Source of the DNA: Sipunculus nudus
Taxonomy: Eukaryota; Annelida; Sipuncula; Golfingiida; Sipunculidae
DNA length: 64,000 nucleotides
NCBI GenBank assembly: GCA_026874595.1
Contig: CM049319.1
Coordinates: 55,992,917 to 56,056,916 of the forward strand
Reading direction: 5' to 3'
Positions within the stretch are counted from its first letter, which is position 1. Each line of letters begins with the position of its first letter. Under the pieces are notes generated by a model, which was not told the DNA's origin, made no database searches, and saw nothing but the letters and a program-made list of their open reading frames with translations. The position numbers and the translations under genes were made by a program. Shown here piece by piece: positions 1-13,008 of the stretch.

Positions 1-1050
1 TTGATGATACTTAATTCCAGAAAAAAACAGTTGTCATAGAGAAAAATTGTTGAAAATAGAAGCAGTTAAGAATGGTTACAATAAGTGTCAAATATTTCTA
101 TCTGGTTAAGTTAGTAATTCCTTTTTTTGGGGGGGGGGGGATACATGGTTCATTATCTCCAGTTTCTTAGTTATGCCATGAATAAATCAGAAATAACATT
201 CCCTTCTATGTTATTAATTGTTACAGATGAAAAGGTACAATAATGAAACTAAAAAAACACGACTGATATAGTTTCATGTTTTGATAATTACTTTCATATT
301 TTAATTTTCCAAGCAGACATTTAATTAATGAAAGGTTAACCATCAAGTTCCGAGAAACATGGAATGTCAGGGGGGGGGGGTTGAATTTGAAAAAAAAAAT
401 GTACTGTAAATACTGTAAATTAAAACATATGAGAGAAAATAAAGGACAAACGCCCGATTGCAGGGATAATTCGTGGAAATCTGAGATGAAGTAAAGAGAA
501 ACCCCTGAAAACTAGACAGCTGATAAATAGAAAAAAAGAGAAGCACCTTATAACGATGATAATTCATTGGTCGCTGAGAGCAGCACGTGTTATTACATCC
601 TACGGTACCTCGACAGCCAACCATTAACGCCATAATCTACAGTCACTCAGAGCCATGTATAAACTTACGTCTATGTGACGTCATTACTGTCGTCTGCTCA
701 GGCAACCCTTTGGCTGGTCAGATATTAGTCTTTAATTGTTTTCGGCATTCCCATATCGCCAGTCAAGCGAGTAATGGAATTTCCAGATGATTTGTGTAAT
801 ACTAAATAATACTTAATGTTTTATATTATCTTATTTTGATTGTTTTAGTAACTACAACTAAAATCTGCAATTCGACATACTAAGAGCGCCAACTATGGTT
901 GTGTTTATATGAACCTATTATGAGGCTGACCGTAAACCGTTGCGTCGTCTGGGTGGCAAGTCACTGTAGCTGTGAGCAATTGGGATTTCGCTAGAGGTGT
1001 TCAGCCCTATATTAGCGCTCCCGAAACAAAACAGCCGTGTCAATGGCAGT

Positions 1051-1054
1051 TATA

Positions 1055-1108
<54 letters not shown>
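1051..1108. repeat. (TA)n microsatellite
   Basis: Almost pure TA dinucleotide run. Tyr/Ile-alternating reading frames across it are artefacts of the repeat, not genes. Confidence 0.97.
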
Positions 1109-1109
<1 letters not shown>

Positions 1110-1128
1110 GTATACACAGGTATATATA

Positions 1129-1234
1129 CAGTGGAACCTGTCTGAAAGACCGTCTGTCTACTAAGACCACCTGTGAATGAAAACCACTTCTAGCCGGTCC
1201 TATGGACGATCTTATCACACATGGTCCGATAAAG
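1129..1234 (+). repeat. Mariner/pogo-like MITE fragment
   Basis: It begins TACAGTGGAACCTGTC and continues with the GACCGTCTGTCTACTAAGACCACC sequence class that recurs at 34656-34818. It is wedged between two TA microsatellites and its right terminus is missing. The ACAGTGGAACCT terminus resembles TA-targeting mariner/pogo-type non-autonomous elements; the superfamily is inferred from the terminus only. Confidence 0.5.
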
Positions 1235-1247
1235 ATATATATATATA

Positions 1248-1297
<50 letters not shown>
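1235..1297. repeat. (AT)n microsatellite
   Basis: AT dinucleotide run with one TT interruption. It flanks the MITE fragment on the other side from the first AT run. Confidence 0.97.
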
Positions 1298-1300
<3 letters not shown>

Positions 1301-3249
1301 GGCCAGAAACCATGATAATATTAAAGCAACTACTGGAAAACCGGTACTGTTAAAAAGGCGGCACATGCTCCCCAACCCATTGAGATTAATATTATTTTGT
1401 GATAAACTGGTCAGTATTGAGAGAGTTTATTAACAACAAAAAGGCGCTCCGGTGTTGTTGCATCAAGAACAATGAAAATTAACCGCTTAGCACTAAATAG
1501 CAAAATCCCCAGACTCTTCATATACATACACTATTATATAGGCACTTCCAGTAGGGTGCTGTTCTGCGAGACATAGCCCTGTAGGTCGCACCGAATTTTA
1601 CGTAGACAATCTTGACGCACGCTGTATAAAATAGGCGAAATATTCTATGCAGTCAGACATGTCGAGGCCCTAAAGCCTGTCATACACGATGAGACTTGTC
1701 GCGCGACAAGTTGCAGAACACGCTTGTCCCGCATCATGTCGCTCAACTGGAACAGTCCATTCACACAGTGATATTTCCAGCAAAACTGTGATATAACCTA
1801 CATGCATGAAATATAACTTCCAGAATTCCACCATTGTTCTGCCTTGTAACTTAATATTTATCAATATATGTGCGTGTGAGGAAAAATGTGTTCTGCCTAG
1901 AACAATTTTCTGTATCGTTTCTCTTTAATAATATAAATCCAGTTTCCTTTTGACCGCGCAAAACCCATGGCACCCTTCCCAGACATGGTGAAACCATGGA
2001 CGGTCCCATTATCACAGTCATTATATTTGTTAGCTGTTTCCCCGACGCTGGAACTGATGTCGCTCGAGAAAAAGAAACATAATTCTTCTGCTGCGAATTG
2101 TCGCTCTGCTCGTGAAAATGTGCGACTTTACCCCATACACGGTGCGACATTGAAGAAAATATTTCTTTCTTTAATATCTCAAGAATAAACCATGATAATT
2201 GGTCAAACATTATGAATAAACCTAGGTTTTCGTGGTCAAATATTCATATCAAACCATAATAGCAACCTTTTGGTCCTTATTTCGAATTGTTATATGCATT
2301 TAAGGGCCGCCATTGATAAAAATTCTTCGTAATTGGAAATCATTGGAAGCCATTTGATTTAGTTGGACAAACATGGAATCTAGACAGATTTTCATTATCA
2401 AAGAATGTAAAAAGACCATCGGAACCAAGCCTGATGGTCAGTTTTTATATCTTGAAAATGCAAATTACGGCAGTCACTGCGGTAAAAACTAGTTTTTCCA
2501 CTATATTTTTAAGACATAGATATGTGGTCAAATATATAAATTTGCTAAAACCTGAGGTTTCTTGGTCAGCGATCCATTTGAGAACCTAGTATTGAGTGTT
2601 TAGTGTACCATTTAATCTAGATGTGAGACGGGGTGTACCTTCTATGCTTAATATTAATGCGTTGAATCATAATGTTTTGTGCATAAATCATTTATATCTA
2701 TAGATTACGAACGGTAATGGTTACTTCCTGTACCGGTTTTATATTGGGTATTTCCACATAAAATATACCTGACTATTTATAGATCTCCCCAACCTGGCTA
2801 GTATATTTTCTCTGGAAAGTTTATCAAGATACATAGATAAATATATTAGATAAAATTATTAGGATATAAGATTATTTTTACATTGTACTATATAGCCATT
2901 TGGCCACTTTTGCTGGATAACAACCCTATATGACGATGCAAGCAGTTTTGCTGTATGGAATTCCTTTTGTTTATAGGAAACATTGTCTTGTGTACAGGGA
3001 CCAATTCAGATCCATTGGAATAAATATTCCCAGGCGTTCTTCCTTAATACACAATATCATCTCTTTCGCTTTAAATGCAAATTTGATGTATCTTTTGTTA
3101 ATTAATGGAAACTGAAAAGTAATTTTTCTTAACACTTATGAGTATGGTTGGATACGCAACTTTGAGATATCATGACACCTTTCAGTCCATTTTCCATGGC
3201 CATTTTCAATTCACCAGAATATTTGATAGAAGCAAAAGAATCATTATAA
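1298..3249. other. No gene seen
   Basis: AT-rich intergenic sequence. Two short stretches (about 1672-1745 and 2055-2150) are rich in GTCGC/GCGAC words like those of the minisatellite at 3431. The short open frames show no codon pattern or recognisable domain. Confidence 0.5.
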
Positions 3250-3720
3250 TGGGGCTGTCCCACTTAGGCGACTCTAGGCGACCAGGCTGTCCCCTCATGG
3301 TCGCCGAAAAACAGGCGACAGGACCTCCGCAAGGACAATAGTCTACGGCACGCAACAAATGGTTGGCGACTGTCTGACGACAAGCTGGCGACAACCGGCG
3401 ACACAGTCGCCGCGACAAAGGACGTTCTCCTACGACAACCTACGACTACACTGGCGACAAACTACGACCACACTGGCGACAACCTACGACCACACTGGCG
3501 ACAACCTAAGACACTAGAATTCTTGCGACAAGCTTCGACGATCTGTACCATGTGCTATGTGAGGAGCCGGACATAAGGAAGGGCCTTGTTTCAAGTAACA
3601 ATTAACAGCCCGCGACAACACACACGGCAACCCGCGTCACCTGGCGACAGCCTACGACAGGACCTACGACAACCCGCTTTACCTGGCGACAGCCTACGAC
3701 AGCACCTACGCCATTTCTCG
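3250..3720. repeat. GCGAC-rich minisatellite block
   Basis: A GC-richer block dominated by GGCGACA/TACGACA words. At 3431-3512 about four units of 22 bp (core CTGGCGACAACCTACGACCA) follow in tandem. A second looser array lies at 3603-3715. Open frames here are by-products of the repeat. Similar GGCGACAAC words return at about 5210, so this may be one end of a larger element. Confidence 0.8.
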
Positions 3721-4835
3721 AACATTATGAATATTAAAAACAGAGCATTAATTCTGGCCTGCCTGATCCTATATAATTTGATTGCATCTGTGAAATTAAG
3801 CTCCTTAGTTAAAACTAATTAATAGTGGGCAAGCTACTCGTCTCCTTATTTTGAGAAACACTACAAATTCTATTCACGGTCTGTGCCTGATGCATCAAAC
3901 ATTAAGACAGGTGATTACAATAGCAGTTTTGTCATGTTAATTTTACCTTTCCTAATAATATATAGTTACAAAGCGCAGGCATCTGATGATAAAATATGCA
4001 CAAAATTTAACAAAATATAAACGTGATCTTTTGGAAGCTATAATTATGCGAGTTTTTTTTCAAACATATTCGTTCTTAATAGTTACACTGTGACTTTGCC
4101 ATAATGAAGTTCATTGTCTGCATATAAAGGAAATATTTGTTTTATTTGTGATTTTGGGAAAATCTTGTGACCAGGAGGGTCTACTGGTCGATAATATCAT
4201 GTTTCTTAGCTTTTGTTCCCTTCTGAAGATGGAACTGTGCATTGAAAGAGATTGACATGATAAAATGACATGTAATTTGGTCTTCTGGACCAATTTGAGA
4301 ATATCTGACTTAACGGTTATATATGCACGGGGTTGTGAATAAAAAATTGTCGTGAAGACATTAGAGCCAAGTTCTGCTGTCATATCGCCCTCTCAGCATT
4401 TTGCCTTGGATCCAAGCTGCTGGGCTTCGTCCCATTTAATTCACCTTATCAACGTCTTATAACTAAGCATTGCAGAAATGCCGTTACTTAAAGGAAATCC
4501 TTCATTTTTAATTAATTTAAATTGCACTTTAAATCTTATTTACATGGTTTTGTTTGAATAAATAACCGTGAAAATATAAGTTATGATAAAATGTTTGACT
4601 AATTATGATAGTAAGTTCTTTTGGTAAGGGGGAGGATTATTGGCATTTTTTCCTATAGTCTTATAACAATCTTGGCATAAAACCTGGGATATCGTGTTTG
4701 ACCAGTTACCATGGTTTCTAAATGAAATATTGAAGACAGAGGATTCCTTCAATGAGGACTCTAATTTGCGTGTTAATTCTTTTAAAACACGGACTAAACA
4801 TTTTTTAACATTGTGATTTTTTAAGTTTTGATTAT
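3721..4835. other. No gene seen
   Basis: AT-rich non-coding sequence. The open frame on the minus strand at 4111-4383 has no recognisable domain and no flanking splice or polyadenylation context. Confidence 0.5.
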
Positions 4836-5105
4836 AAAAACCTAGATCTAGATCACATTGTTGGACCAGATATATTGGTTAGATCTGGAAATATCAAAGA
4901 AAGAAGACTTGTTCATCAATTGCGGCCCTTATTTGCATCTTAATTTTTTAAATACGAAATAAATCGTTGTGGACATTGTTTTATTGAATCTTTCACAATA
5001 AATACCTAGTTCTAGACACAATATTAGACCAGATATGTTGGTTTGTTCTGGAGATATTGAAGAAAATTAAATTTTTGCCAATGGCAGCCCTAATTTGCAT
5101 TTTAC
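4836..5105. repeat. Two-unit tandem repeat, about 165 bp
   Basis: Two diverged units share ACCTAG(A/T)TCTAGA, GGACCAGATAT(A/G)TTGGTT, TCTGGA(A/G)ATAT and GC(G/A)GCCCT(T/A)ATTTGCAT in the same order. The period is about 165 bp. No coding signal. Confidence 0.65.
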
Positions 5106-6493
5106 AAAAATTGTCCAAGGTCGTCGTGAGGACCACCAGTTTTAAAAGTGTAATTGGACCCCTACCATCAAAATCCATAAAAAAATTCATAGATTAGCTA
5201 TGGAATATATAGGCGACAACTCGGCTATGACGGCCTTAACGATGCATGCATCATATCTGGCTGCGTCTAAGTGGTATGCCTAAAATGCGTATGTCTTATT
5301 GGACAGGCCCTATGGGGGGGGGGGGGAAGAGCGGAATTAAATATACCTTATCCTGATATATCCAATACAAGTACTTGAGGTCCGCGTCCGACACACGTCA
5401 GCATTTTAAATTCCGTCCCTATTATACGTGCAAAGGAATTATCAATACATATAATATTACTTCCTTAGCTATTTGCCTTTCAAGCTAATACGATATGAAT
5501 ACAGGGAAATGAACAAAATAATAGAGGATATAAACGCATTTAAATTTTACTGATGAATTACACAATTACACATAGATAGACAACTTTTAGAAATTCACAG
5601 CTGACTTTATAATATAATCAAATTAACAAATGAATATGTGAATAAACATGTCCCAAAAATAACATGCTTTCCGAAAATATCTATATCCATTTACTATCAC
5701 AGAATATAAAACGTATTTCATGTATAAAAAAAACCCTGTGTCCCAGGGACGTCAATAAAGCTGACAAGTTGAAAGTACGGTATCGACTCACGTCGTCTTG
5801 ATATATAAAAAGGATCTCTCGGGATGATAAAGAAAAGTCATTTGTAGTCACTGTAAATAACGTCCTAAAAGAAGGCAACGCACTGAATATGCACCGTCAC
5901 CCAGTACACGCAGCCGCATGTGACAAAGCAAACGTGTTAGCCTTCCAATAAAATTTAATTGAATAAAAGGGTTATTAAGTAGACAGCGGATTTATGATCA
6001 CATAAGCATTTGTTCTTGTCTAATTTGAAATGATTTAAGATTAAGATTTTAAGATTAGGTATTAATGGATTATTTATGTTCAGACGGAATTTACGGGGAT
6101 TTGTGGCACCACGAATTTAGCGGCAGATCATACCACCCTATCTCTTAGTTCCACGGCGAGGTGGTGCATGGTTTAAATTATTGAATTTATATTAATTATA
6201 AAAAGAAAAAAAATTATAATTTCTTTGTTTCATAAATAACATTATTATTTAATTGTTTATATTGCATAATTATTTAGATACGGGCAGCAAAAATGTTGGT
6301 ATGATGCACTCTGATATTTCTCTTTGCTTCCATTAACATGTAGTTAGAACTGACTCCTCCAAAAATTCGATATCATTTTTCAGAGTGTTAAATTATGTGT
6401 TCAAGGTTTTCCTTATTCACGGGAAATATTCTTAATAGAAATACATAAATATAATACTTGAACTAGATATTTCTTGGCACCGCAGGTGCCATA

Positions 6494-7436
6494 GTATCCC
6501 CAGACAATTAATCCCCCCCCCCTCTTTAAAAATACCCCCCCCCCCCATCTTCAGCAACAATTAATATCAGACCACTCTCATAGAAAAGGTCACTCTCATA
6601 GAAAAGGTCATGACCCCAATTTCAATATACATCATCCCCTAACCCATGTCTATGTAAATGCATAATATGAAAGAAATCTGTCCATTAGTTTTTGACTTAT
6701 AATGCTCACAGTACGGTTAGAGTGGCTATGATGGGGTATTAAACGGCCCAAAAACAAGTAAAAGAATAACAGGTGGCGCTACCAGTTTTTGGTACATGAC
6801 AACACAATCCAAGATCTTTAGTCAAGTAGATTTTGGACCAATCCATGCATCCCTTATTGAGATTTATCCCTTAATGATTTTGTGTGATTTTCACCATATA
6901 TGGCAATGTTCAAGGTCAAGGCCACTCTCATAGGAAAGGACATGACCTCAATTTAAATAAACATCATCCCATAACCCATGTCCATGTATATGCATAATAT
7001 AAAAGAAATATGTCCATTAGTTTTTGACTTATAATGCTCACAGTACTGTCAAGTAGCAATATTGGGGGTATTAAAAGGCACGAAAACAAGTAAAGAATAA
7101 TAGGTGGCGCCACCAATTTCTGGAACATGACAACCCTATCCATGATCTTCGATCAACTTGATTTTAGGATCAATCCATGCAAGATTTCTTGAGATATTTA
7201 AAAATTTGTATGATTTTCCCAAAATTGGACCTATTCAAGGTCAAGGACACTCCTAGTAAAGGTCATGGCCTCATTTTAAATAGGCGTCGTCCTCTCACCC
7301 ATATCTATACATATACTAAGTTTGGTAAAGATCCGTGAAATATATTTTGAGTTATCGCGCCAACAAGATTTATATGCGGCGGCGGCGGCGGGACAGGAAT
7401 GAAATCAGAGTATCTCCCGACTTTGTCTGGGGATAC
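6494..7436. repeat. TIR-bounded non-autonomous element, 0.94 kb
   Basis: The left end GTATCCCCAGACAA and right end TTGTCTGGGGATAC are perfect inverted repeats. Between them lie about 2.5 tandem units of roughly 320 bp (CACTCTCATAG(A/G)AAAGG, CATGACC, ACATCATCCC, AACCCATGTC, TTTTTGACTTATAATGCTCACAG), then a short GGC-repeat tract at 7376-7391. There is no transposase frame, so it is a non-autonomous element of unassigned superfamily. Confidence 0.75.
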
Positions 7437-8168
7437 AAATATATTTTATTATATATTTTGGCAATGCATTTAAAACAAGGGATCAAATCCATTAAATGGC
7501 AAAATATCAGCCCAGTATGTCAAGCAAACGTTATATATGTTCGTGGAATTTTGCAACATGCATTAGTTTAAATTAGGAACGGTATCTGAGTCATGTTTTC
7601 ACAGTTACCTTAAAATGCATTAAAATTCAGGTCTTAACGATCTTTGCTGTGCAGGGTTTGACACGCTCGTGGCCTCGTTTTTGAGGACAGGATGGATTGA
7701 ACTCTGAGGTGCATGGACAATGTATTCCCGTGTCTATAAAAGCTGCCTACTGAATAATCCGACTTGTTAGTATGGGCCGAGATATCTACAGACCATTATC
7801 CATGCACTAAATAGAACAGGCTATACAGGTCTAATATGAATCCAGCGGGTGTGAGGCTTTCTTCTCGGAATTGATTTCTGTGAAGGTTTCTCTGGTTCAA
7901 CAAGCCATATCGGTGGCAAACTGCACCCGTGGGATCCATAAGAACAACACTAGACTTGTCTATTATCCCGAGTGGCCCAGGTACACACAATAGTGTAGCA
8001 GGAATTGTTGGCAGGGGGAATCTCAGCCGCCAGGAAGATCTTTTATTTTTTAAAATAAGAAATGACAAACCAGGATTTGGAGTCAACAGTTGTGCCACAA
8101 AATAAGACCATAGGGGTCAAAGGTCATCCGTCTGCTCACAAAAACGGGTCTGCTGTTATTTTTGAAGC
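7437..8168. other. No gene recognised
   Basis: Unique-looking sequence. A 100-residue minus-strand frame at 7796-8098 is the only long one. It has no domain I recognise and no supporting splice or promoter signals, so I do not call it a gene. Confidence 0.4.
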
Positions 8169-8169
8169 C

Positions 8170-8216
<47 letters not shown>
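8169..8216. repeat. (CT)n microsatellite
   Basis: CT dinucleotide run with one TTTC interruption. Confidence 0.97.
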
Positions 8217-8449
8217 GATCTCGATTAAATTACATATTCGAATGGAATACCATTTGGAGGAAAAACTTGAAAAGCCATCCGAATATTATCACCTAGTCTT
8301 CATTCCGTGTTCAGATCATTGTGGAAGATATAATGCACCTCGTGAGAACGTTATTTCACTTTATTGTCTGTGAAGATTCAGAAAAAAAATAACATGTAAT
8401 ATTAAGAAACTCATGAGAGAGAAAGAAAAAAAGACGGACAAAGAGACAT

Positions 8450-8453
<4 letters not shown>

Positions 8454-8492
<39 letters not shown>
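8454..8492. repeat. (GA)n microsatellite
   Basis: GA dinucleotide run, complementary to the CT run 240 bases upstream. The two could pair as an inverted repeat. Confidence 0.97.
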
Positions 8493-8498
<6 letters not shown>

Positions 8499-8600
8499 GT
8501 GGCAGACATGCAGTTTGATTGACAGGCAGAGCACTTCCTTTGATTCATGTTTCCCCTTAACGACAAGAACTGCTTCAAACCAATCAGATGTCATGTGTTT

Positions 8601-9074
8601 TTAAAGGGGCCAAATCACCTTTCTGACCTATATAAACTAAAGGTAATCCCTTGGAGCTTTCATAAAAAATAGGCCAGGAAACACGGATATCACCGCACAA
8701 AGGCTGCTTGTTTTGTTATATGAACTTGTTTATAATATGCGGGGGCCCGCAAAAATAATCAAAAACAAATTCAACAAGGGCATCTGGCAGCAAGCAGATA
8801 AACCAGAGCTTTGCAAATGGCGTTTTGCAACAAGTGACCTTACTACCTCCACATATATGCAACCTACTAGCCTCGGTTACATGGTTATCCCGTTTGTCGA
8901 TATTACTGTGTTAACAAACAATTTATTGAAAAAACAAGTTCACACATCCTTCACGAAGGTCTTTTAAGAACTTTTCACAACGAAATTCCCATTAGATCAT
9001 TATTGTATACACAGAGGAAGCCAAAAAGCACCAAAAAATTCTTTTCCAAAAGGTAGATGATTTGGCACCTTTAA
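8601..9074. mobile_element. TTAA-flanked MITE, copy 1
   Basis: It begins TTAAAGGGGCCAAATCACC and ends with GGTAGATGATTTGGCACCTTTAA, whose reverse complement repeats the start, giving terminal inverted repeats of about 20-24 bp flanked by TTAA on both sides. A second, diverged copy lies at 22053-22532 and is collinear throughout (e.g. GCATCTGGCAG, ATAAACCAGAGCTTTGCAAATG). The TTAA duplication is typical of piggyBac or Kolobok-type elements. No transposase is encoded. Confidence 0.85.
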
Positions 9075-9165
9075 GGAAAAGAAAAGAAAACTGAAATATA
9101 GCTCTACGTAAATATAAATGTACTTAGAGGAAATATAAAGACAATATAGTAGATGTTTAACACTG

Positions 9166-9170
<5 letters not shown>

Positions 9171-9225
<55 letters not shown>
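9171..9225. repeat. (CT)n microsatellite
   Basis: Pure CT run. The Leu-Ser reading frame across it is an artefact. Confidence 0.97.
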
Positions 9226-9229
<4 letters not shown>

Positions 9230-9911
9230 GCTTCATCGTAAAAAAATACCTTTTTGTAAAATGTGCTATTTTCTTTTGATAAAGCAACTTAAAAAACTAC
9301 GTTTGTGTTTACCGCTATCTAAAATTGACATCTTTCACGTGGCACGTCGTCAAGGAAAAGTTGTCGGTTTATCACTTCTGACAATCTGGACGACCCGTAT
9401 AGGGGCCGGCATGGAATACAACGGCTATACGGCTGTCTTTTGAGGCCTGCGGTTCTGAATGCCCGTCTGACCTATTGATTACTAAGCCTTACGTGTGTTG
9501 GATAGAAAACGTAGTCATCGGCGGATGTCAATCTTCTTTTGGCGCCATTTTCTGATGCATTTGGTCGTCTGACCCCAATCAAATTTTACGGAAAACGTAT
9601 CCCGTCCCTTCCGTTTGTTACTTATATACTTTTGCATGGGTTATATACCCTACCTGTACAATTCACCTGTTCAGCCACATATTGACCATACGGTCTCGAA
9701 ATCAGGGCTTCAGTATCGAGTTGCAGGTAATATATGTCAGAATATAAACTATGACTGTAACATAATCGATATCGATCAGTCCTTTGGTAACAATTCAGTT
9801 GGACAAAAGCATGAAATTCCTTTAACGCCCATCCTTAAAACGCATACAATTATTCTATCAATAATTTCTATGAGCTTATGAGGCCAAGTCTATTTGCTTT
9901 ACCAGCTTACT
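9226..9911. other. No gene seen
   Basis: Unique-looking sequence with no recognisable coding or repeat signal. The open frames at 9153-9443 and 9615-9881 lack domains and signals. Confidence 0.45.
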
Positions 9912-10380
9912 TAAATAACTCGAAAAGAATTCCAGGTGCAGTTACATAACTCGCAGCATTGGTGCACCTTATCCAGGGCTAAGTCAAGTTCGAACATAGA
10001 TGGCCTTGACGCATTTTCCAAGGTCACAGCGGCGATAATTCTAAAATAATGTTAACGCATTAACTCGAAAAGATTTTAAGGTACAGTCACCAAACTTGAA
10101 GTATTTATGCTCCTTATCAAGGGCTAGATCGAGTTAGAACATGGATTTCTTTGAAGCATCTTTGAAGGTCACAGCAGTGATAATGCATAAATGATGTAAA
10201 AGCAAAAACTCGAAAAGAATATCAGGTACAGTCATCAAGCTTGTAGCGTTGATGCACCTTCTCAAGAGATAGGTAAAGTTCGAACATGGACCACTTATAT
10301 GCAATCTTCAAGGTCTTCATGTAAATGCAATGACTCGAAAAGAATTTGAGGCATTTTCAAGGTCACAGAGGTAATCTTGG
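9912..10380. repeat. 145-bp tandem array
   Basis: ACTCGAAAAGA recurs at 9918, 10063, 10208 and 10333. Each unit contains an (A/C)AGGT(G/A)CAGT word, a GCACCTT(A/C)TC-type word, AGTTCGAACAT(A/G)GA and an AAGGTCACAG word in fixed order. The first two periods are 145 bp; the last is shortened to 125. Non-coding. Confidence 0.85.
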
Positions 10381-10734
10381 TGGGTGACATTGACCCATCT
10401 AAAATTTCAAACAGGTGTTCACATTTTTTTCCCAGTTTATCCACAACAGACGGGGGACATAATACTGAATCTGTTCCACAGATAAACATTTCTATTGTCA
10501 TTGTTACAACAATAAATGTAAGTAAATTGTGATACAGTATAGGTACTGAAGAATGGTTACGGTACAATATATACTTGATACAATAAAAATGATACTATAT
10601 CCTGTTCCACGAATGAGTAACCCATGACATTTAGAAATATTTGAATTAAGAGACAGACCAGTCACAGAATGAACTTGCGCTGAAGGAAGGAGACGTGATT
10701 CATTGAGTTACCTTCCTCATGCAGATTTTAACAA

Positions 10735-10940
10735 TGCGACGCCAAGAATTAGACCAATGAGAGCGGATGTCGCATGTTCAAAATTTGAAGCTGGATGCAC
10801 AATGCGATTCCACACTCTCGTTGGGCCGATTACACCGCTTGGTGGTCGAACACAGAGAATAATGCTGTACAAAGCAGCCTTTAAAGGAAAGGAGACGACT
10901 GCAGTGTATAACCGCTGCCCGAGGACGGTAAATTTCCTAG
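10735..10940. repeat. Dispersed 200-bp repeat, copy 1
   Basis: Shares AGACCAA(T/A)GAGAGCG, ATGTCGC(A/G)TGTT, AGCTGGATGCACAATGCGAT and AAAGCAGC with 50265-50470 and 51335-51545 in the same order. The open frames on both strands here are shadows within the repeat. Family unknown to me. Confidence 0.7.
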
Positions 10941-11917
10941 GATGAAACCACAATCGTACCTTGCAACCAATTTAAGAAACACAGTAAAATTAATATCCGA
11001 GAAAATAACATCTCAACCCGTTTGACGAAGGTTAAGTTCAATGGTTACATGCACCAAAAAAATGTATTAATAAGCTGCTGATTGGCTATTTAGTGTCATA
11101 AATATTCTAAAAAAACTAAACTCCAAAAAATAGGCGGGCAACTCACAGCAGATGTCATTTGGCCACAAGATCCAGTAAAACCAGAAGGTTGCAAAAATAC
11201 AGGTAGGTTTTTGTTAAGATAGATTATGCCTTTAGTCTCAAAATCACTTTAATGTGAACACGTGATGATATTTATGTTTTAGAGAGTAATCACTAAATCG
11301 AAACGGGCACCCCGTGTGGAACAGACTATTGCATGTAATTTTAAAAGGTGCTTTAAATCAAGACAGTAGCCAAAGAAGGCCATGATAAACTGGTTTTAAC
11401 CTAACATTATATTTTGTTATTCAGCTTTAACGTATCCATACTATTGTAAATTTATGATAACTTCATGTAATTCTGTTGTCAACAACACGGAATAGAAACA
11501 CCATAACGGACTATAAAATAACTGCCAGATATTATATTGTCCTTGATTTACCGTCATCCATCATGTTCCTATTTGCTACATGTCACGTGGTTACAAAGTG
11601 ATGTCGTGATCGGGGCCGGTTACCGTCCGACGGAAGCTCTTATCTCGTTAACTTTTATGCTTGTACATGTTCCCTAATTGACCTTTAAGTGCACTCATAA
11701 CAGTGACTATAAACTGTGCATGACTACACAGAGAAAAAAAGGCATAAAATGTATGCTCTTTGAAATTGCCTTGAATATACGACCATGTACTTAACCTCGT
11801 ATACAAAAAACACTTCAGTATTAATTTATTTCCTTTCAACTATCCTCAGACTTTAGGCCTGTATTTGTTAGGCATGCTACAGTTGTTCGTAAAATATTAA
11901 TCATATATATGTATGTG

Positions 11918-11948
<31 letters not shown>

Positions 11949-12713
11949 GTATATATATTAATACGCTACAATTATTAATCAATTTCCAGGAAATATTGAT
12001 AATTAAATAAAAGATAACAAATAAAAGATATATAAAATCAATTTATATTTTGTCGGAAACCCAGATTACCTGAAAGACTTCATATGTAAAGAACACTGGG
12101 CTATGCAGGAGTCTGATACACATTTAACAAATAAACAGCTCTGACAAAAAAAGAGGTAAAGGTATTTAAACAGCGCGCAAAAACATGAATTAAATATGGC
12201 GCCGGATAGATGTTGCGGAAAATTCACGGGAACAAGACAGGTAATGCGTGCTCACTGATAATAAAATTATAGCTATGTTGATGAGGACTCTATAACATTA
12301 ATATATTATCAATATCAAAAATCTATTTAATGGACCAGAACTGGGATACTTCAAGGGAAAACAATATATCAATTTGATTGTCTTTTATAACATCATTGTT
12401 GGACAAATAATGTCAATTCTTGAAATGGACACATAATGGTTATACATGTATATAAAATAATGCAGGCCAATATTAACAGGGAAAAACCACCCCTTACGGC
12501 CACCCCCACTGTGAGGAAACTCTATTATAGCAGGTTGGTAGATAATCCGGTGAATTATAAACTTCGAATCACGTAATCTGTCTACTACGGTATTCTCTGC
12601 AGGTATCAACACGAGATTTGGCAGACACATTGACATTCTATAAATATGCAAAAGTAAGCTTTCGCCACCTTTGTTGACTTACTTTCTGTTTTGCTATAGT
12701 GTTCCTTCACGGA
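10941..12713. other. No gene seen
   Basis: AT-rich intergenic DNA with an impure TA stretch at 11906-11960. No exon or repeat family that I can recognise. Confidence 0.45.
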
Positions 12714-12731
12714 TGAGGAATGAAAGGAGAG
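12714..12731 (+). promoter_or_regulatory. Polypurine tract candidate
   Basis: GATGAGGAATGAAAGGAGAG is almost all purine and sits immediately before the TGTTAC start of the LTR-like sequence, where a retroelement's plus-strand primer would lie. It supports reading the next feature as a 3' LTR. Confidence 0.4.
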
Positions 12732-12965
12732 TATTGTTACAGGTGCTCTTTTTATTGTGTGACACGGGCGTAACTCGTGCTGTGACACCTTCGCCGGGCC
12801 GCTTGTTACATTCTCAGTTTAATCCGTACTGGTTGATACCTCGTTGTCATGCTAGCTAGGGGCTTTCTCGCCTGGCCGAGGTCACGTGTGGACCCTGGTA
12901 TGTAGAGACACACATAGGGATGATTCCTGTAACGCGTGTTTACCGTGTATTGTGTTAGATTCTTC

Positions 12966-12989
12966 GAATGTTCGAGAAATAGAAGCTTC
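12966..12989 (+). promoter_or_regulatory. Heat shock element array
   Basis: GAA at 12966, TTC at 12971 and GAA at 12976 alternate with exact two-base gaps, which is a perfect three-unit heat-shock-factor site. A further GAAGCTTC pair follows at 12982-12989. The array ends 19 bases before the TATA box, a spacing like that of animal heat-shock promoters. Binding by HSF is inferred. Confidence 0.6.
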
Positions 12990-13008
12990 TCGGCTTGAGG
13001 TGAAAAGG

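Noticed and set aside
3250-5311. A single element from GGGGCTGTCC to GGACAGGCCC
   Set aside because: The termini are only loosely inverted (one indel) and the interior is not coherent; left as a minisatellite plus flank.
7796-8098. 100-codon minus-strand frame
   Set aside because: No family resemblance or gene signals; treated as chance.
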